Of a DNA stretch of 64,000 nucleotides, positions 28,157-40,888 are shown piece by piece (positions within the stretch are counted from its first letter, which is position 1; every line of letters begins with the position of its first letter). Source of the stretch: Pseudomonas sp. GV071. Its GTDB lineage: Bacteria > Pseudomonadota > Gammaproteobacteria > Pseudomonadales > Pseudomonadaceae. The DNA is taken from positions 186,001-250,000 of the forward strand of contig NZ_QAOJ01000005.1 of assembly GCF_003050835.1 (NCBI RefSeq), written 5' to 3'. Position numbers and translations under genes: made by a program. Under the pieces are notes generated by a model that did no database searches, was not told where the DNA came from, and was given only the letters and a program-made list of their open reading frames with translations.

Positions 28157-29902
28157 TTGGATGCCACCGCCATCAATAGCCTGTTCCTGATCGGCGCATT
28201 GCTGGTGGGCGCGAGCATTCTGGTGAGCTCGCTTTCTTCGCGTCTGGGCATCCCTATTCTGGTGATCATCCTCGCGGTCGGCATGATCGCCGGCGTCGAT
28301 GGCCCTGGCGGTATCGGCTTCAGCAACTACCCCCTTTCTTACCTCGTGGGCAACCTGGCCCTGGCAGTGATCCTGCTGGACGGCGGCTTGCGCACCCGGG
28401 TGTCCAGTTTCCGCGTGGCGCTGTCGCCGGCGCTGTCGATGGCCACGGTGGGCGTACTGATCACCACCGGCCTGACCGGCATGGCCGCCGCCTGGCTGTT
28501 CAACCTCAACCTGATGCAGGGCCTGCTGGTCGGCGCCATCGTTGGCTCCACCGACGCCGCGGCAGTGTTCTCGCTGCTGGGCGGCAAGGGCCTGAACGAG
28601 CGGGTAAACGCTACCCTGGAAATCGAGTCCGGTAGCAACGACCCCATGGCAGTGTTTCTCACCGTTACCTTGATCGACATGCTGGCCAGCGGTCAGGACG
28701 AATTCGGCTTCGGCCTGTTGCTGCACCTGCTGCGTGAATTCGGCATCGGCGCAGTGGTTGGCCTGGGCGGCGGCTGGGTAATTCTCAAGCTGGTCAACCG
28801 CATTCACCTGGCCCACGGCCTGTACCCGTTGCTGGTGGTCAGTGGCGGTCTGCTGACCTTCGCCCTGACCAACGCCCTGCATGGCAGCGGCATTCTCGCC
28901 GTGTACCTGTGCGGCCTGGTGCTGGGCAACAAGGCCATTCGCTCGCGCCACGGCATTCTGCACATGCTCGACGGCCTGGCCTGGCTGGCGCAGATCGGCA
29001 TGTTCCTGGTCCTCGGCCTATTGGTCACGCCCCATGACCTGCTGCCCATCGCCCTGCCGGCGCTGGCCCTGGCACTGTGGATGATCCTGATCGCGCGGCC
29101 GCTGTCGGTGGCCGTCGGCCTGTTTCCGTTCAAGGCCTTCCATGACCGGGAAAAAGTCTTTATCGCCTGGGTCGGCCTGCGCGGGGCGGTGCCGATCATT
29201 CTCGCGGTGTTCCCGCTGATGGCCGGCCTGGAACACGCGCAGCTGTACTTCAACCTGGCGTTCTTTATCGTGCTGGTCTCCCTCGTGGTGCAGGGCACCA
29301 GCCTGCCGTGGGTGGCCAAGTGGCTGCGGGTGACCGTACCGCCGGAGCCGGCGCCGATTTCCCGCGCAGGCCTGGAAGTGCACCCCACCAGCCAGTGGGA
29401 GCTGTTCGTCTACCGTCTTGGCGCGGAAAAATGGTGCATCGGCGCCGCCCTGCGCGAGCTGAACATGCCCGAGGGCACGCGCATCGCCGCACTGTTCCGC
29501 GGCACCGAGCTGCTCCACCCATCCGGTAGTACCACCCTGGAAGCCGGCGACATGCTCTGCGTGGTCGGCCACGAACACGACCTGCCGGCCCTCGGCAAAC
29601 TGTTCAGCCAGGCGCCAAAACGCGGCCTGGATCTGCGTTTCTTCGGCGACTTCGTGCTCGAAGGCGATGCAGAACTCAGCGCCATTGCCGCGCTGTACGG
29701 GCTCAAGGTCGGCGATGTCGACGGCACGATGCCGCTGGGCCGCTTCATCTCTCACGAGATCGGCGGCGAGCCGGTTATTGGCGACCAGGTGGAGTGGAAT
29801 GGCCTGACCTGGACAGTTGCCGCCATGGAAGGGAACAAGATCCGCAAGGTCGGCGTCAAATTCCCCGAAGGCAGCCGCCCCGGCCCTGGCTTGTTCCTCT
29901 AA
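28157..29902 (+). CDS. nhaP2: K+/H+ antiporter (CPA1, NhaP2/CvrA), TTG start
   Basis: A 581-residue inner-membrane antiporter. The best start is TTG at 28157, giving [22 protein letters not shown] as in known NhaP2, with GGAG at 28145-28148 as ribosome site; the upstream in-frame ATG leads to a hydrophilic non-conserved leader. About 12 membrane helices cover residues 1-390, with family residues in [15 protein letters not shown] and [13 protein letters not shown]. The C-terminal half carries an RCK_C-like domain (about 410-485, [14 protein letters not shown]) and an acidic transporter-associated domain. It exchanges K+ for protons and helps regulate cell volume and pH. Confidence 0.92.
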   Translation: MDATAINSLFLIGALLVGASILVSSLSSRLGIPILVIILAVGMIAGVDGPGGIGFSNYPLSYLVGNLALAVILLDGGLRTRVSSFRVALSPALSMATVGVLITTGLTGMAAAWLFNLNLMQGLLVGAIVGSTDAAAVFSLLGGKGLNERVNATLEIESGSNDPMAVFLTVTLIDMLASGQDEFGFGLLLHLLREFGIGAVVGLGGGWVILKLVNRIHLAHGLYPLLVVSGGLLTFALTNALHGSGILAVYLCGLVLGNKAIRSRHGILHMLDGLAWLAQIGMFLVLGLLVTPHDLLPIALPALALALWMILIARPLSVAVGLFPFKAFHDREKVFIAWVGLRGAVPIILAVFPLMAGLEHAQLYFNLAFFIVLVSLVVQGTSLPWVAKWLRVTVPPEPAPISRAGLEVHPTSQWELFVYRLGAEKWCIGAALRELNMPEGTRIAALFRGTELLHPSGSTTLEAGDMLCVVGHEHDLPALGKLFSQAPKRGLDLRFFGDFVLEGDAELSAIAALYGLKVGDVDGTMPLGRFISHEIGGEPVIGDQVEWNGLTWTVAAMEGNKIRKVGVKFPEGSRPGPGLFL

Positions 29903-29936
29903 ACTGCTCGCTTCCCGAGCCGCACGATTGGCGACC

Positions 29937-32900
29937 ATGTCTCTGTTCCCGTATTCGCTCCGTTCCCGATTTATCAGCAAATGGGTTACGGCCAGCCTGC
30001 TTGGCCTTGCCCTTATTGTTCCGTCACTGCACGCCGCCGAGCCACCGGCCAGCGCCGATGTGCAGCGCAACCTGGATGGCCTGGCCGCGCGCAAGCTGGC
30101 CGAAACCGACGCCGCCAACATCAAGCAGATGCTGGAAAATACCCTGGCCCTGCTGGCGGAAAAAAGCAGTGCCGAAACCAGCCTGACCCAGCTCAAGCAG
30201 AAACTCGCTGAAGCGCCGAAGCTCACCGCCGACAACCAGCGCGAACTGACCAAGCTCAAAGCCAGCCAACCCGAGTCGTTCCGCCAGCGCTACGGTGCGC
30301 TGACCATTCCGCAGCTGGAACAGAAACTCACCGACCTCAGCACCCAGCTCAGCGACTGGCAAAAAGCCCTGGCCGAGGCCAATAGCGACATCCTCACTGC
30401 GCAAACCCGGCCGGAGCGCGCGCAAGCGGAAATCAGCAGCGGCCAGACCCGCGTGCAGGAAATCGGCAACCTGCTCAAGGTTGGCAAGGAAGCCAACAAG
30501 CCGCTGATTCCCGAGCGCCGCGATCAGTTGAATGCCGAGCAAGCGGCGCTGACCGCCAAAATTGCCCTGCGCCGCGCCGAACTGGCGGGCAACAACCTGC
30601 TGCAGGACCTGGGCAATGGCCAGCGCGACCTGCTGGTGGAGCGCATCGCCCGCGCCGAACAGAACAGCAACGACCTGCAAACCCTGATCAGCGAAAAACG
30701 CCGGGCGCAGTCGGAAAAGACCCTGGTAGAACTCTCCAAGGAAGCGCAGAACGCCGGCTCCGACAGTGTGGTGGCGCTGGAAAGCGCGCAGAACCTCAAG
30801 CTCTCCGACTACCTGCTGCGGGCCACCGACCGCCTCAATGACCTGACCAAAGAGAACCTGCTGACCAAACAGCAGCTGGACAGCGTCAACCAGGCCGACC
30901 AGTCCCTGGAAGAACAGATCAACGTACTCAAAGGCAGCCTGCTGCTGTCGAAGATCCTCTACCAGCAGAAGCAATCGCTGCCACACCTGTCGATGAACAA
31001 GGACCTGGCCGACGAGATTGCCGACATCCGCCTGTACCAGTTCAACCTCGACCAGAGCCGCGACCAGTACAGCAGCCCGCAAGCCTACGTCGACAGCCTG
31101 CTGGCCCAGCAACCGGCCGAGCAGGTGACCCCGGAACTGCGCCGCACCCTGCTCGACCTGGCCAACACCCGCAGTGAATTGCTCGAACGCCTGAGCCGCG
31201 AACTCAACGCCCTGCTCAATGAATCGATCACCCTGCAGCTCAACCAGAAGCAACTGCAAGCCACTGCCAAGGCCCTGCGCGCCACGCTGGAAGAACAGAT
31301 GTTCTGGATTCCCAGCAACAAGCCGCTGGACCTGTCCTGGGTGCGCGTTGCCCCGCGTTATCTGGAAAGCCAGATGTCCGATCTGCCCTGGGGCGCCGGC
31401 CTCAAGCAACTGATCGAAGCCCTCGGTGAACGGCCGTGGTTCTTCCTGCCGCTGGCCTTGGTCAGCGGCCTGCTGATCTGGCAGCGCAGCACCATCTACC
31501 GCAAGCTCGGCGAGCTGCATGACGACATCGGTCATTACAAGCGCGACAGCCAGTTGCACACGCCCCTGGCGCTGCTGCTGAATATTCTTCTGGCCCTGCC
31601 GGTGTCGCTGCTGCTGGCCCTTGGCGGCCTGGCGTTGCGCGCCGACGCCCGCGGGCAGAACGCCGCGCTGGGTCTGGCGCTGCTGGAAATGGCCCAGGCC
31701 TGGCTGGTGTTCTACACCCTGTACCGGATTCTCGCCCCCGGTGGCGTGGCCGAACTGCACTTCCGCTGGCCCCGTGCGCAAGTGGATTTCCTTAGCAAAA
31801 AAGTTCGCAACCTCGGCCTGGTGGTGATGGCACTGGTCGCGGTGGTGAGCGTCGCCGAGCAGCAACCGGCGGCCCTGGCCGAAGACGTGATCGGCATCGT
31901 CATCGTCCTCACCTGCTTCTGCCTGATGACCTGGTTGCTAGGCAAACTGCTGCTGGGCGAACAGCTGCGCGAACATGCTTCACCGTTCCGCCTGGTGGTG
32001 GGCGCCGCGTTCACCCTGCTGCCATTCGCGCTGATCATCGCGGTGGGGTTCGGCTACTACTACACCTCGCTGAAGCTTACCGACCGACTGATCAACACCC
32101 TCTACCTGCTGATCGTCTGGCTGATTATCGAGGCCACCTTCGTCCGTGGTCTGGCGGTTGCCGCAAGGCGCCTGGCCTATGCCCGCGCCCTGGCCAAACG
32201 CCAGGCGCAGGCCAAGGAAAATGTCGACGGCGATGAAGTGCCGGTGGAAAGCCCGACCCTGGATATCGACCAGGTCAACCAGCAGTCCCTGCGCCTGATC
32301 CGTCTGGCGTTGCTGGCCGGTTTCATTGGCTGCCTGTACTGGGTGTGGGCCGACCTGATCAGCGTGTTCGCGTACCTCGACAACGTCACCCTCTACCAAT
32401 ACGCCTCCGGCACCGGCGCCACCGCCACCCAGGTGCCGATCAGCCTGATGGACGTGCTTGGGGCGCTGCTGATCATCGGCGTCACCATTGCCCTGGCGAA
32501 CAACCTGCCGGGTTTGCTGGAAGTGTTGGTGCTGTCGCGCCTGTCGCTGGCGCAAGGCAGCGCGTATGCCACCACCACGCTGCTGTCTTACGCGATTGCC
32601 GGCATCGGTATCGTCAGCACCCTGTCGACCCTCGGGGTCAGTTGGGACAAGCTGCAATGGCTGGTGGCCGCGCTGTCGGTAGGTATCGGTTTCGGCATGC
32701 AGGCGATCTTCGCCAACTTCATTTCCGGGATCATTCTGCTGTTCGAGCGCCCGGTACGGATCGGCGACCTGGTGACCATCGGCACGGTGACCGGCACCGT
32801 CAACCGGATCCGCATTCGCGCCACGCACATCACCGATGGCGACCGCAAAGCGGTAATCGTGCCGAACCAAACCATCCTCACCAGCCAGTTGATCAACTGG

Positions 32901-33267
32901 ACGCTGACCGACACCATCACCCGCATCGTGCTGACCTTCAATGTGCAGCGCGGCACCGACCTGGAGCTGGTGCGCAAGTTGATGATGCAGGCCACCCAGG
33001 AAAACTCCCGCGTGCTGCGCGACCCGGCACCGACGGTGCAACTGACCTCCTATGGCGCCAGCACCCTGGACCACGAACTGAAGATCTATGTGCGCGAACT
33101 GGGCGACCGTGGCCCGGCCACCGATGAGCTGAACCGGCGCATCGACCAGTTGTTCCGCGCCAACGACATCAACTCCAGCAGCACGCCGAAGATGGAAATT
33201 TTCCTCGCCAATCGGGATGGGCAGGAGCAGAAGTTGTCCACAGAGCTCCAATCCGAAACACCGGCCC

Positions 33268-33272
<5 letters not shown>
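29937..33272 (+). CDS. Large mechanosensitive channel of MscK/MscM (KefA) type
   Basis: A 1111-residue protein. Signal peptide (ASLLGLALIVPSLHA, cleaved before AEPP), then a long periplasmic alpha-helical/coiled-coil region (about 30-480, rich in Q, E, L and K). Next come several membrane helices (about 500-880) and the MscS core. The pore helix and gate region read SVGIGFGMQAIFANFISGIILLFERPVRIGDLV, with a C-terminal MscS domain ending at the TAG. Length and architecture match MscK (about 1120) and MscM (about 1107); the sequence alone does not separate them. It releases solutes on osmotic down-shock. It starts 34 bases after nhaP2, an ion-homeostasis neighbour, likely cotranscribed. Confidence 0.9.
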
Positions 33273-35499
<2,227 letters not shown>

Positions 35500-35590
35500 T
35501 GTTTTTGCTCCTCCAATCGAGAGTGAAGCCTAGCCCGTTGGTTGTGGGCGACACAGGCACAGACAGGGTCCATGGCGCAGGTACAGTCCA

Positions 35591-35659
35591 GAGCATCGCG
35601 GCTAAAGCCGCTCCTACAATGTGTGCAGGCCCGTAGGAGCGGCTTTGGTTGCGATGCTC
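35591..35659. repeat. REP-type hairpin with a decayed right arm
   Basis: GAGCATCGCGGCTAAAGCCG and on (35591-35615) pairs with an arm ending GCGATGCTC at 35659. The right arm reads GGCTTTGGTTGCGATG, with two mismatches to the consensus. It lies in the 287-base gap between racX and the TauE gene; the rest of that gap shows no gene. Confidence 0.8.
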
Positions 35660-35786
35660 TTGATCCTTTCAAATAACTCAGGAGCATATAAACCTGCCCA
35701 ATGAGTCTTAGACTCTCTAAGCAAAGCTCTCTATCGTTGCGCCACCGAACGGCTAACCGCTCGCCCCGCTCAAGGCTCCGCTGTAG

Positions 35787-36764
35787 ATGAAAATCCGCGA
35801 ACTCGATTACACCACCAGCCCGATCAATACCGAACACCAGGCACTGGGCTTGCCGCCGGTCGAAGACTACGTTTCCCACCCCGCCAATCACCCTGTGCTG
35901 CGTATCGCCATGTGGCTGGCGGTGGCCATTCTGTTGAGCCTGTTAGGTGTGCTGGCCTGGCGCCTGTTCTTCGGCAATAACCAAAGCAGCGGCCTGGAAA
36001 TTATCGAAGAGGCGCTGCACAGCCGGCTGTTCTGGAGCGCCGTGGCCGTGGGCTTTTTTGCTCAGGCCATTGATGGTGCATTGGGCATGGCCTATGGCAT
36101 CACCGCCACCACCTTTCTGCTCAGCGCCGGGGCCACGCCTGCCGCTGCGAGCGCCAGCGTGCATATCGCCGAGGTTTTCACCACCGGCCTTTCCGGCATC
36201 TCCCATGTCAAACTCGGCAACGTCAACAAGGCGCTGTTTTTGCGCCTGCTGATTCCCGGCATGATCGGTGCGGTGCTCGGCGCGGTGATCATTACCCAGT
36301 TCGACGGCAAGGTGCTCAAGCCGTTTATCTCGGCTTACCTGCTGATCATGGGCCTGTACATCCTGCGCAAGGCGTTTCTACATGTGGTGCAAAAGCGCGA
36401 GCCCAAACATATCGCCAAGCTGGCGCTGTTCGGCGGCTTTGTGGATGCCGCCGGCGGCGGTGGCTGGGGCCCGGTGGTGACCACCACGCTGATCGGCTCG
36501 GGCAGCGACCCACGTACCACCATCGGTTCGGTGAACTTCGCCGAGTTCTTCCTGACCATCGCCAGCGCCACCTCGTTCATCCTCCTGGCCGGCCAGCCCA
36601 GCACCTGGCAGTTGGTCGCGGGCCTGGTATTCGGCGGCCTGTTCGCCGCGCCGTTCGCCGCGCTGTTGTGCAAAAAGCTGCATGCGAAAACCCTGCTGAT
36701 GATGATCGGCAGCCTGATCACCCTGATCAGCGCCTACAACATCTATATGGCCCTCACCGCTTGA
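35787..36764 (+). CDS. TauE/SafE family membrane permease
   Basis: A 325-residue protein with a short cytoplasmic start, a first helix (about 38-61, LRIAMWLAVAILLSLLGVLAW) and about seven more helices. Family motifs: DGALGMAYGITATTFLL and, in the second repeat, GGFVDAAGGGGWGPVVTTTLIGSG. The family exports sulfite, sulfoacetate or related sulfur anions; the substrate here is unknown. Position matches PA5024 after selO. No sulfur metabolism gene is adjacent. Confidence 0.86.
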   Translation: MKIRELDYTTSPINTEHQALGLPPVEDYVSHPANHPVLRIAMWLAVAILLSLLGVLAWRLFFGNNQSSGLEIIEEALHSRLFWSAVAVGFFAQAIDGALGMAYGITATTFLLSAGATPAAASASVHIAEVFTTGLSGISHVKLGNVNKALFLRLLIPGMIGAVLGAVIITQFDGKVLKPFISAYLLIMGLYILRKAFLHVVQKREPKHIAKLALFGGFVDAAGGGGWGPVVTTTLIGSGSDPRTTIGSVNFAEFFLTIASATSFILLAGQPSTWQLVAGLVFGGLFAAPFAALLCKKLHAKTLLMMIGSLITLISAYNIYMALTA

Positions 36765-36814
36765 AAGCCGGGCATGGCGGCTCCAAATAGGCCTTACTGC
36801 CTCTGGAGCTGACC

Positions 36815-37249
36815 ATGTCCGAATCCTTCGTAATTCCCTGCCCACACTGCAACGGCCTTAACCGTATTCCCACCGACCGCCTTGGCGACAGCCCGCGCTG
36901 CGGCAAGTGCAAAGAAGGCGTGTTGCAGAACAAGCCCTTCGACCTTACCCAAGCCAGCTACGCCAGCCAGATCAAAGGCGACCTGCCCTTGCTGGTGGAT
37001 GTCTGGGCCAGTTGGTGCGGCCCCTGCCAGGCCTTTGCGCCGACCTTCCAGCAAGCGGCCGGGCAGCTCCTGGGCCGTGCGCGGTTGGCCAAGCTCGACA
37101 GCGAGGCCAATCAGCAGCTGTCGGCGCAACTGAATATCCGCTCGATCCCCAGCTTGCTGCTGTTCAAGAACGGCAAGGAAGTGGCCCGACAAAGTGGCGC
37201 GATGCCGTTGCCGCAGTTGCTGGCGTGGCTTAAGACCCAAGGGGTCTGA
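36815..37249 (+). CDS. trxC: Thioredoxin 2 (zinc-binding)
   Basis: A 144-residue thioredoxin with the N-terminal zinc-binding pairs C9/C12 (CPHC) and C29/C32 (CGKC) and the active site WCGPC at C68/C71. It reduces disulfides and is typically induced by oxidative stress (OxyR). GGAG precedes the ATG. Confidence 0.95.
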   Translation: MSESFVIPCPHCNGLNRIPTDRLGDSPRCGKCKEGVLQNKPFDLTQASYASQIKGDLPLLVDVWASWCGPCQAFAPTFQQAAGQLLGRARLAKLDSEANQQLSAQLNIRSIPSLLLFKNGKEVARQSGAMPLPQLLAWLKTQGV

Positions 37250-37345
37250 GGCGTCACTTTTGGTCAGGCGGCGCGAGCATTAAGGTCATTGCCGGAACCT
37301 CACTAAAGACTAGTCTGGCCCTTCAATAACAAGAAGGAGCCCGCC

Positions 37346-37792
37346 ATGGCATTTCCCCTCGAAATCGCCCGTCAACTCACCGAAGAACAGATCGCCTTCG
37401 TCAAACGCAGCGGCCTCAAGGCCGAGGTGCTCGAGCCCGGTTTTGTCCAACTGCTGATGCCGCTGACCGGCAACCAGAACCACATCGGCAGCATGTATGC
37501 CGGCGCGCTGTTCACCCTCGCTGAAATCCCCGGCGGCGCGCTGTTTCTCACCAGCTTCGATGTGCAGCGTTTCTACCCCGTGATCAAAGAAATGAACCTG
37601 CGTTTTCGCCGCCCGGCGACGGGGGATATTCGTGTGGAGGCGCGGCTGACTGCGGATGAGATCGAGCGCTTGCAGGGTGAGGCCAACGAAACCGGCAAGG
37701 CGGAATATGTGCTGGAGCTGAAGTTGGTGAATGGCAGTGGCGAGGTGGTGGCGCAGAGTCGTGGGGTCTACCAACTGCGCAAGCACACGTAG
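37346..37792 (+). CDS. Hot-dog fold thioesterase-like protein (DUF4442/YiiD_C type)
   Basis: A 148-residue soluble protein with the hot-dog pattern: NQNHIGSMYAGALFTLAEIPGGALF (helix and catalytic region, about 43-67) and MNLRFRRPATGDIRVEARL (strand). Such proteins hydrolyse acyl-CoA thioesters or are of unknown function. AAGAAGGAG precedes the ATG. Its TAG stop lies in a hairpin repeat. Confidence 0.78.
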   Translation: MAFPLEIARQLTEEQIAFVKRSGLKAEVLEPGFVQLLMPLTGNQNHIGSMYAGALFTLAEIPGGALFLTSFDVQRFYPVIKEMNLRFRRPATGDIRVEARLTADEIERLQGEANETGKAEYVLELKLVNGSGEVVAQSRGVYQLRKHT

Positions 37793-37885
37793 GCTGGGGG
37801 GCCGCCTAGGCGAGCGTAGCGAACCCCATCGGCGATTTATGCCCAGACCGCGATGGGTTTCGGCTTCGCCTCTACCCATCCTACG
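37788..37885. repeat. Nested intergenic hairpin (CGTAGG ... CCTACG)
   Basis: Outer arms CGTAGGCTGGG (37788-37798) and CCCATCCTACG (37875-37885, imperfect), inner arms GCGTAGCGAACCCCATCG and CGATGGGTTTCGGCTTCGC. The TAG stop of the preceding gene (37790-37792) is part of the left arm. Similar GATGGGTTTCGGC elements are widespread in Pseudomonas genomes as I recall. Confidence 0.7.
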
Positions 37886-37911
37886 GACTGCTGTACGACC
37901 AAAAAAAGCGC

Positions 37912-37944
37912 AAAAAAAACGGCACCGCCCGGGGGGCGATGCCG
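37912..37944 (-). terminator. Rho-independent terminator of the thiolase gene
   Basis: On the minus strand CGGCATCGCC and GGCGGTGCCG form a stem with one G-T pair, followed by eight T residues (A run at 37912-37919 on the plus strand). It is 75 bases past the thiolase stop. Confidence 0.85.
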
Positions 37945-38018
37945 CGCTCTTACGGGGAAGAGAATCACGGAGTTGCTACATCCTGCCAACACGATCAATT
38001 GTGTCAGCAGGGGTTAGA

Positions 38019-39296
38019 TCACTTTTCGATGATTGCAGTCACACCCTGGCCGCCGGCGGCACAAATCGAGATCAGACCGCGACCGCTTTCAGCCACCGAT
38101 AGCAGCTTGGCCAGGTTGGCGACAATGCGCCCACCGGTGGCGGCAAATGGGTGCCCGGCCGCCAGCGAGCTGCCTTTGACGTTCATCTTGGCGCGGTCAA
38201 TCGAGCCCAGTGCCCCGTCCAAACCCAGGCGGGTTTTGCAGTATTCGGGGTCTTCCCAGGCCTTGAGGGTGCACAAAACCTGAGCGGCGAAGGCTTCGTG
38301 AATTTCGTAGTAGTCGAAATCCTGCAGGCTCAGGCCGTTGCGTTTGAGCAGGCGGGGTACGGCGTACACAGGGGCCATCAACAGGCCTTCCTTGCCGTTG
38401 ACGAAGTCCACCGCTGCCGCTTCGCCGTCGCGGAAGTAGGCCAGAATCGGCAAGCCGCGGGCCTTGGCCCATTCCTCGCTGGCCAACAGCACCACCGAGG
38501 CGCCGTCGGTGAGGGGCGTGGAGTTGGCGGCGGTCATGGTGCCGCGCGGGCCTTTTTCGAATACCGGTTTGAGGGTGGCAAGTTTCTCCAGGCTGATGTC
38601 CGGGCGCAGGTTCTGGTCGCGGGTCAGGCCCAGATACGGGGTGAGCAAGTCGTCCAGCCAACCTTCGGCGTAGGCGGCGGCGAGTTTCTGGTGGCTGGCG
38701 ACCGCCAGTTGGTCCTGCTCATCGCGGGGGATCGACCAGGTCTGCGCCATCAATTCGCAGTGCTCGCCCATCGACAACCCCGTACGCGGCTCGCCATTGC
38801 GCGGAATATGCGGGGCCAGGTGGCGTGGGCGGATCTGCAGCAGCGCCTTGATCTTGTCGCCGGTGCTTTTGCTGCGGTTGGCTTGCAGAAGAATTTTGCG
38901 CAGGCCTTCATTGACGCCGATAGGCGCGTCGGAGGTGGTGTCGACGCCGCCGGCAATGGCGCTGTCGATCTGCCCCAGGGCAATCTTGTTGGCCACCAAA
39001 ATCGCGGCTTCCAGGCCGGTGCCGCAGGCTTGTTGAATATCGTAGGCCGGGGTTTCCGGAGCCAGACGCGAGCCGAGCACGCACTCGCGGGTCAGGTTGA
39101 AGTCACGCGAGTGCTTGAGCACCGCGCCAGCCACCACTTCGCCAATGATTTCGCCATGCAGCTTGTAGCGCTCGATCAGGCCTTCCAGGGCAGCGGTGAG
39201 CATCTCCTGGTTGCTGGTGGTGGCATACACGGTGTTGGAGCGGGCGAAGGGAATACGGTTGCCGCCAACTATGGCGACCCGGCGCAGCTGGGTCAT
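38019..39296 (-). CDS. Acetyl-CoA C-acyltransferase (thiolase, FadI-like)
   Basis: A 425-residue thiolase. The nucleophile Cys is in DIQQACGTGLEAAI (Cys91), followed by NSTPLTDGAS, the His of HEAFAAQVL and the second Cys in CAAGGQGVTAII. It cleaves or forms beta-ketoacyl-CoA. It matches P. aeruginosa PA4785, including the divergent neighbour, a long-form FabG (PA4786), so the pair may act together in fatty-acid or polyester-related metabolism. Start MTQLRRVAIVGGNRIPF. Confidence 0.93.
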   Translation of the reverse strand: MTQLRRVAIVGGNRIPFARSNTVYATTSNQEMLTAALEGLIERYKLHGEIIGEVVAGAVLKHSRDFNLTRECVLGSRLAPETPAYDIQQACGTGLEAAILVANKIALGQIDSAIAGGVDTTSDAPIGVNEGLRKILLQANRSKSTGDKIKALLQIRPRHLAPHIPRNGEPRTGLSMGEHCELMAQTWSIPRDEQDQLAVASHQKLAAAYAEGWLDDLLTPYLGLTRDQNLRPDISLEKLATLKPVFEKGPRGTMTAANSTPLTDGASVVLLASEEWAKARGLPILAYFRDGEAAAVDFVNGKEGLLMAPVYAVPRLLKRNGLSLQDFDYYEIHEAFAAQVLCTLKAWEDPEYCKTRLGLDGALGSIDRAKMNVKGSSLAAGHPFAATGGRIVANLAKLLSVAESGRGLISICAAGGQGVTAIIEK

Positions 39297-39455
39297 GTGA
39301 GACTCCTTAGAGGGTACGTGGTCACAAGACTAGCTTGCCAGATGCTGCTCGCATTGGCCGCCTTGCCAACGCTGCAAGCGGCACGGTCAATTGCGCTTGC
39401 TGTCGGTCTGCGTAGAGTGGGCCTACATTTGACTCTCCTGCTGGAGCCTTCTGCC

Positions 39456-40808
39456 ATGTCCGATCGTTACCTGAACTTTGCCAACTCGCCCACTGGCCGC
39501 CGCCTGGTCGGCGCCCTCGGCCTGCCCTCGCCGGTGCGCCTGGAGCGCTGGACCGCCGGGCGCATGCGGCCGGTCGAGGGCGCGCTGTTGATCAGTGGCG
39601 GGGTGTTGGCCGAAGCGGCCAGTGCCTGCCTCAACCGCCTCACCGACCAGGCCTTTGCCAGCGAAGACGGGCTGTTCGGTCTGAGCCGCTGGACGGCCGA
39701 GCACGGCCCCAAACTCAAGGCGCTGATTTTCGATGCCAGTGGCATCAGCAGCGCCGAAGAACTCAAACAGTTGCGCGAATTTTTCCAGCCGGCGCTCAAG
39801 GGCCTGGACCTGTGCCCGCATGTTGTGGTGCTGGGCCGCGCGCCGGAGTCGCTGAAAGACCCGTTCGCTGCCAGCGCGCAACGCTCCCTGGAAGGTTTTA
39901 CCCGCTCCCTGGGTAAGGAAATCCGCCGCGGCGGCACCGTGCAATTGCTTTATGTGGGCAAGGGCGCGGAAGACCAACTGGAAGGCGCCCTGCGCTTTTT
40001 CCTCTCGCCGAAAAGCGCCTACGTGTCCGGGCAAGTGGTGCGCCTGGCCGCCAGCCCGACCCAGGTGAATGACTGGAGCCGGCCACTGGGCGGCAAGGTC
40101 GCGTTGGTCACTGGCGCCAGCCGCGGCATCGGCGCCTCCATTGCCGAAACCCTGGCCCGTGATGGTGCCAGCGTGGTGCTGCTGGATGTACCACCGATGA
40201 AAGAAGCCCTCGATGCCCTGGCCGCACGCTTGGGTGGCCGCAGTGTGGCCCTGGATATCTGCGCGCCGGATGCCTCAGAACAACTGCTGGCCGCCCTGCC
40301 TGATGGCGTCGATATCGTCGTGCACAACGCCGGCATCACCCGCGACAAGACCCTGGCGAAGATGAGCGAGGCGCTGTGGGATTCGGTGATCGATGTGAAC
40401 CTGCGCGCCCCGGAGATTCTCACCAAAGCCCTGCTCGACGCCGGCAAGCTGCGCGATGACGGGCGTGTGGTGCTACTCGCTTCCATCAGCGGCATCGCCG
40501 GCAACCTGGGCCAGAGCAACTACGCGGTGAGCAAGGCTGGCCTGATCGGCCTGGCCAATGCCTGGGCACCGGCCCTGGGCAAACGTGGCATCAGCATCAA
40601 CGCGGTGGCGCCGGGCTTTATCGAAACGCAGATGACCGCGGCCATTCCGCTGACCATTCGTGAGGCCGGCCGACGCATGAGTTCGATGGGGCAAGGGGGC
40701 TTGCCACAGGATGTGGCCGAAACCGTGGCCTGGTTTGCCCAGCCCACCAGTGGCGCGGTGACGGGGCAGGTGTTGCGAGTGTGTGGGCAGAGTTTGCTCG
40801 GCGCTTAA
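39456..40808 (+). CDS. High-molecular-weight 3-oxoacyl-ACP (CoA) reductase, FabG4 type
   Basis: A 450-residue two-part reductase. An N-terminal flavodoxin-like, non-catalytic region (about 1-205) precedes a C-terminal SDR domain. That domain has the NAD(P) site VTGASRGIGASIAETL, HNAGI, the catalytic SISG and YAVSK (Ser, Tyr, Lys), and NAVAPGFIETQM. Length and layout match FabG4/HMwFabG (mycobacterial Rv0242c), which reduces 3-oxoacyl-CoA. ATG at 39456 with GGAG 10 bases upstream. The gene is divergent from the thiolase (159 bases). Confidence 0.91.
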   Translation: MSDRYLNFANSPTGRRLVGALGLPSPVRLERWTAGRMRPVEGALLISGGVLAEAASACLNRLTDQAFASEDGLFGLSRWTAEHGPKLKALIFDASGISSAEELKQLREFFQPALKGLDLCPHVVVLGRAPESLKDPFAASAQRSLEGFTRSLGKEIRRGGTVQLLYVGKGAEDQLEGALRFFLSPKSAYVSGQVVRLAASPTQVNDWSRPLGGKVALVTGASRGIGASIAETLARDGASVVLLDVPPMKEALDALAARLGGRSVALDICAPDASEQLLAALPDGVDIVVHNAGITRDKTLAKMSEALWDSVIDVNLRAPEILTKALLDAGKLRDDGRVVLLASISGIAGNLGQSNYAVSKAGLIGLANAWAPALGKRGISINAVAPGFIETQMTAAIPLTIREAGRRMSSMGQGGLPQDVAETVAWFAQPTSGAVTGQVLRVCGQSLLGA

Positions 40809-40816
40809 AATCAAGG

Positions 40817-40881
40817 GCATCGCGGCTGAAGCCGCTCCTACGGGTATGCACAATCCGTAGGAGCGGCTTCAGCCGCGATGC
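40817..40881. repeat. REP-type hairpin (GCGGCTGAAGCCGCTCCTAC class)
   Basis: GCATCGCGGCTGAAGCCGCT at 40817-40836 has a near-perfect complement ending at 40881. It lies between the convergent fabG4-like and chemoreceptor genes. Confidence 0.85.
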
Positions 40882-40888
40882 TTTTTAA

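Noticed and set aside
30024..31865. Minus-strand open frame of about 610 codons opposite the mechanosensitive channel gene
   Set aside because: Opposite the coiled-coil region of the channel; composition Gln/Val/Leu-rich without motifs, as expected for an antisense shadow.
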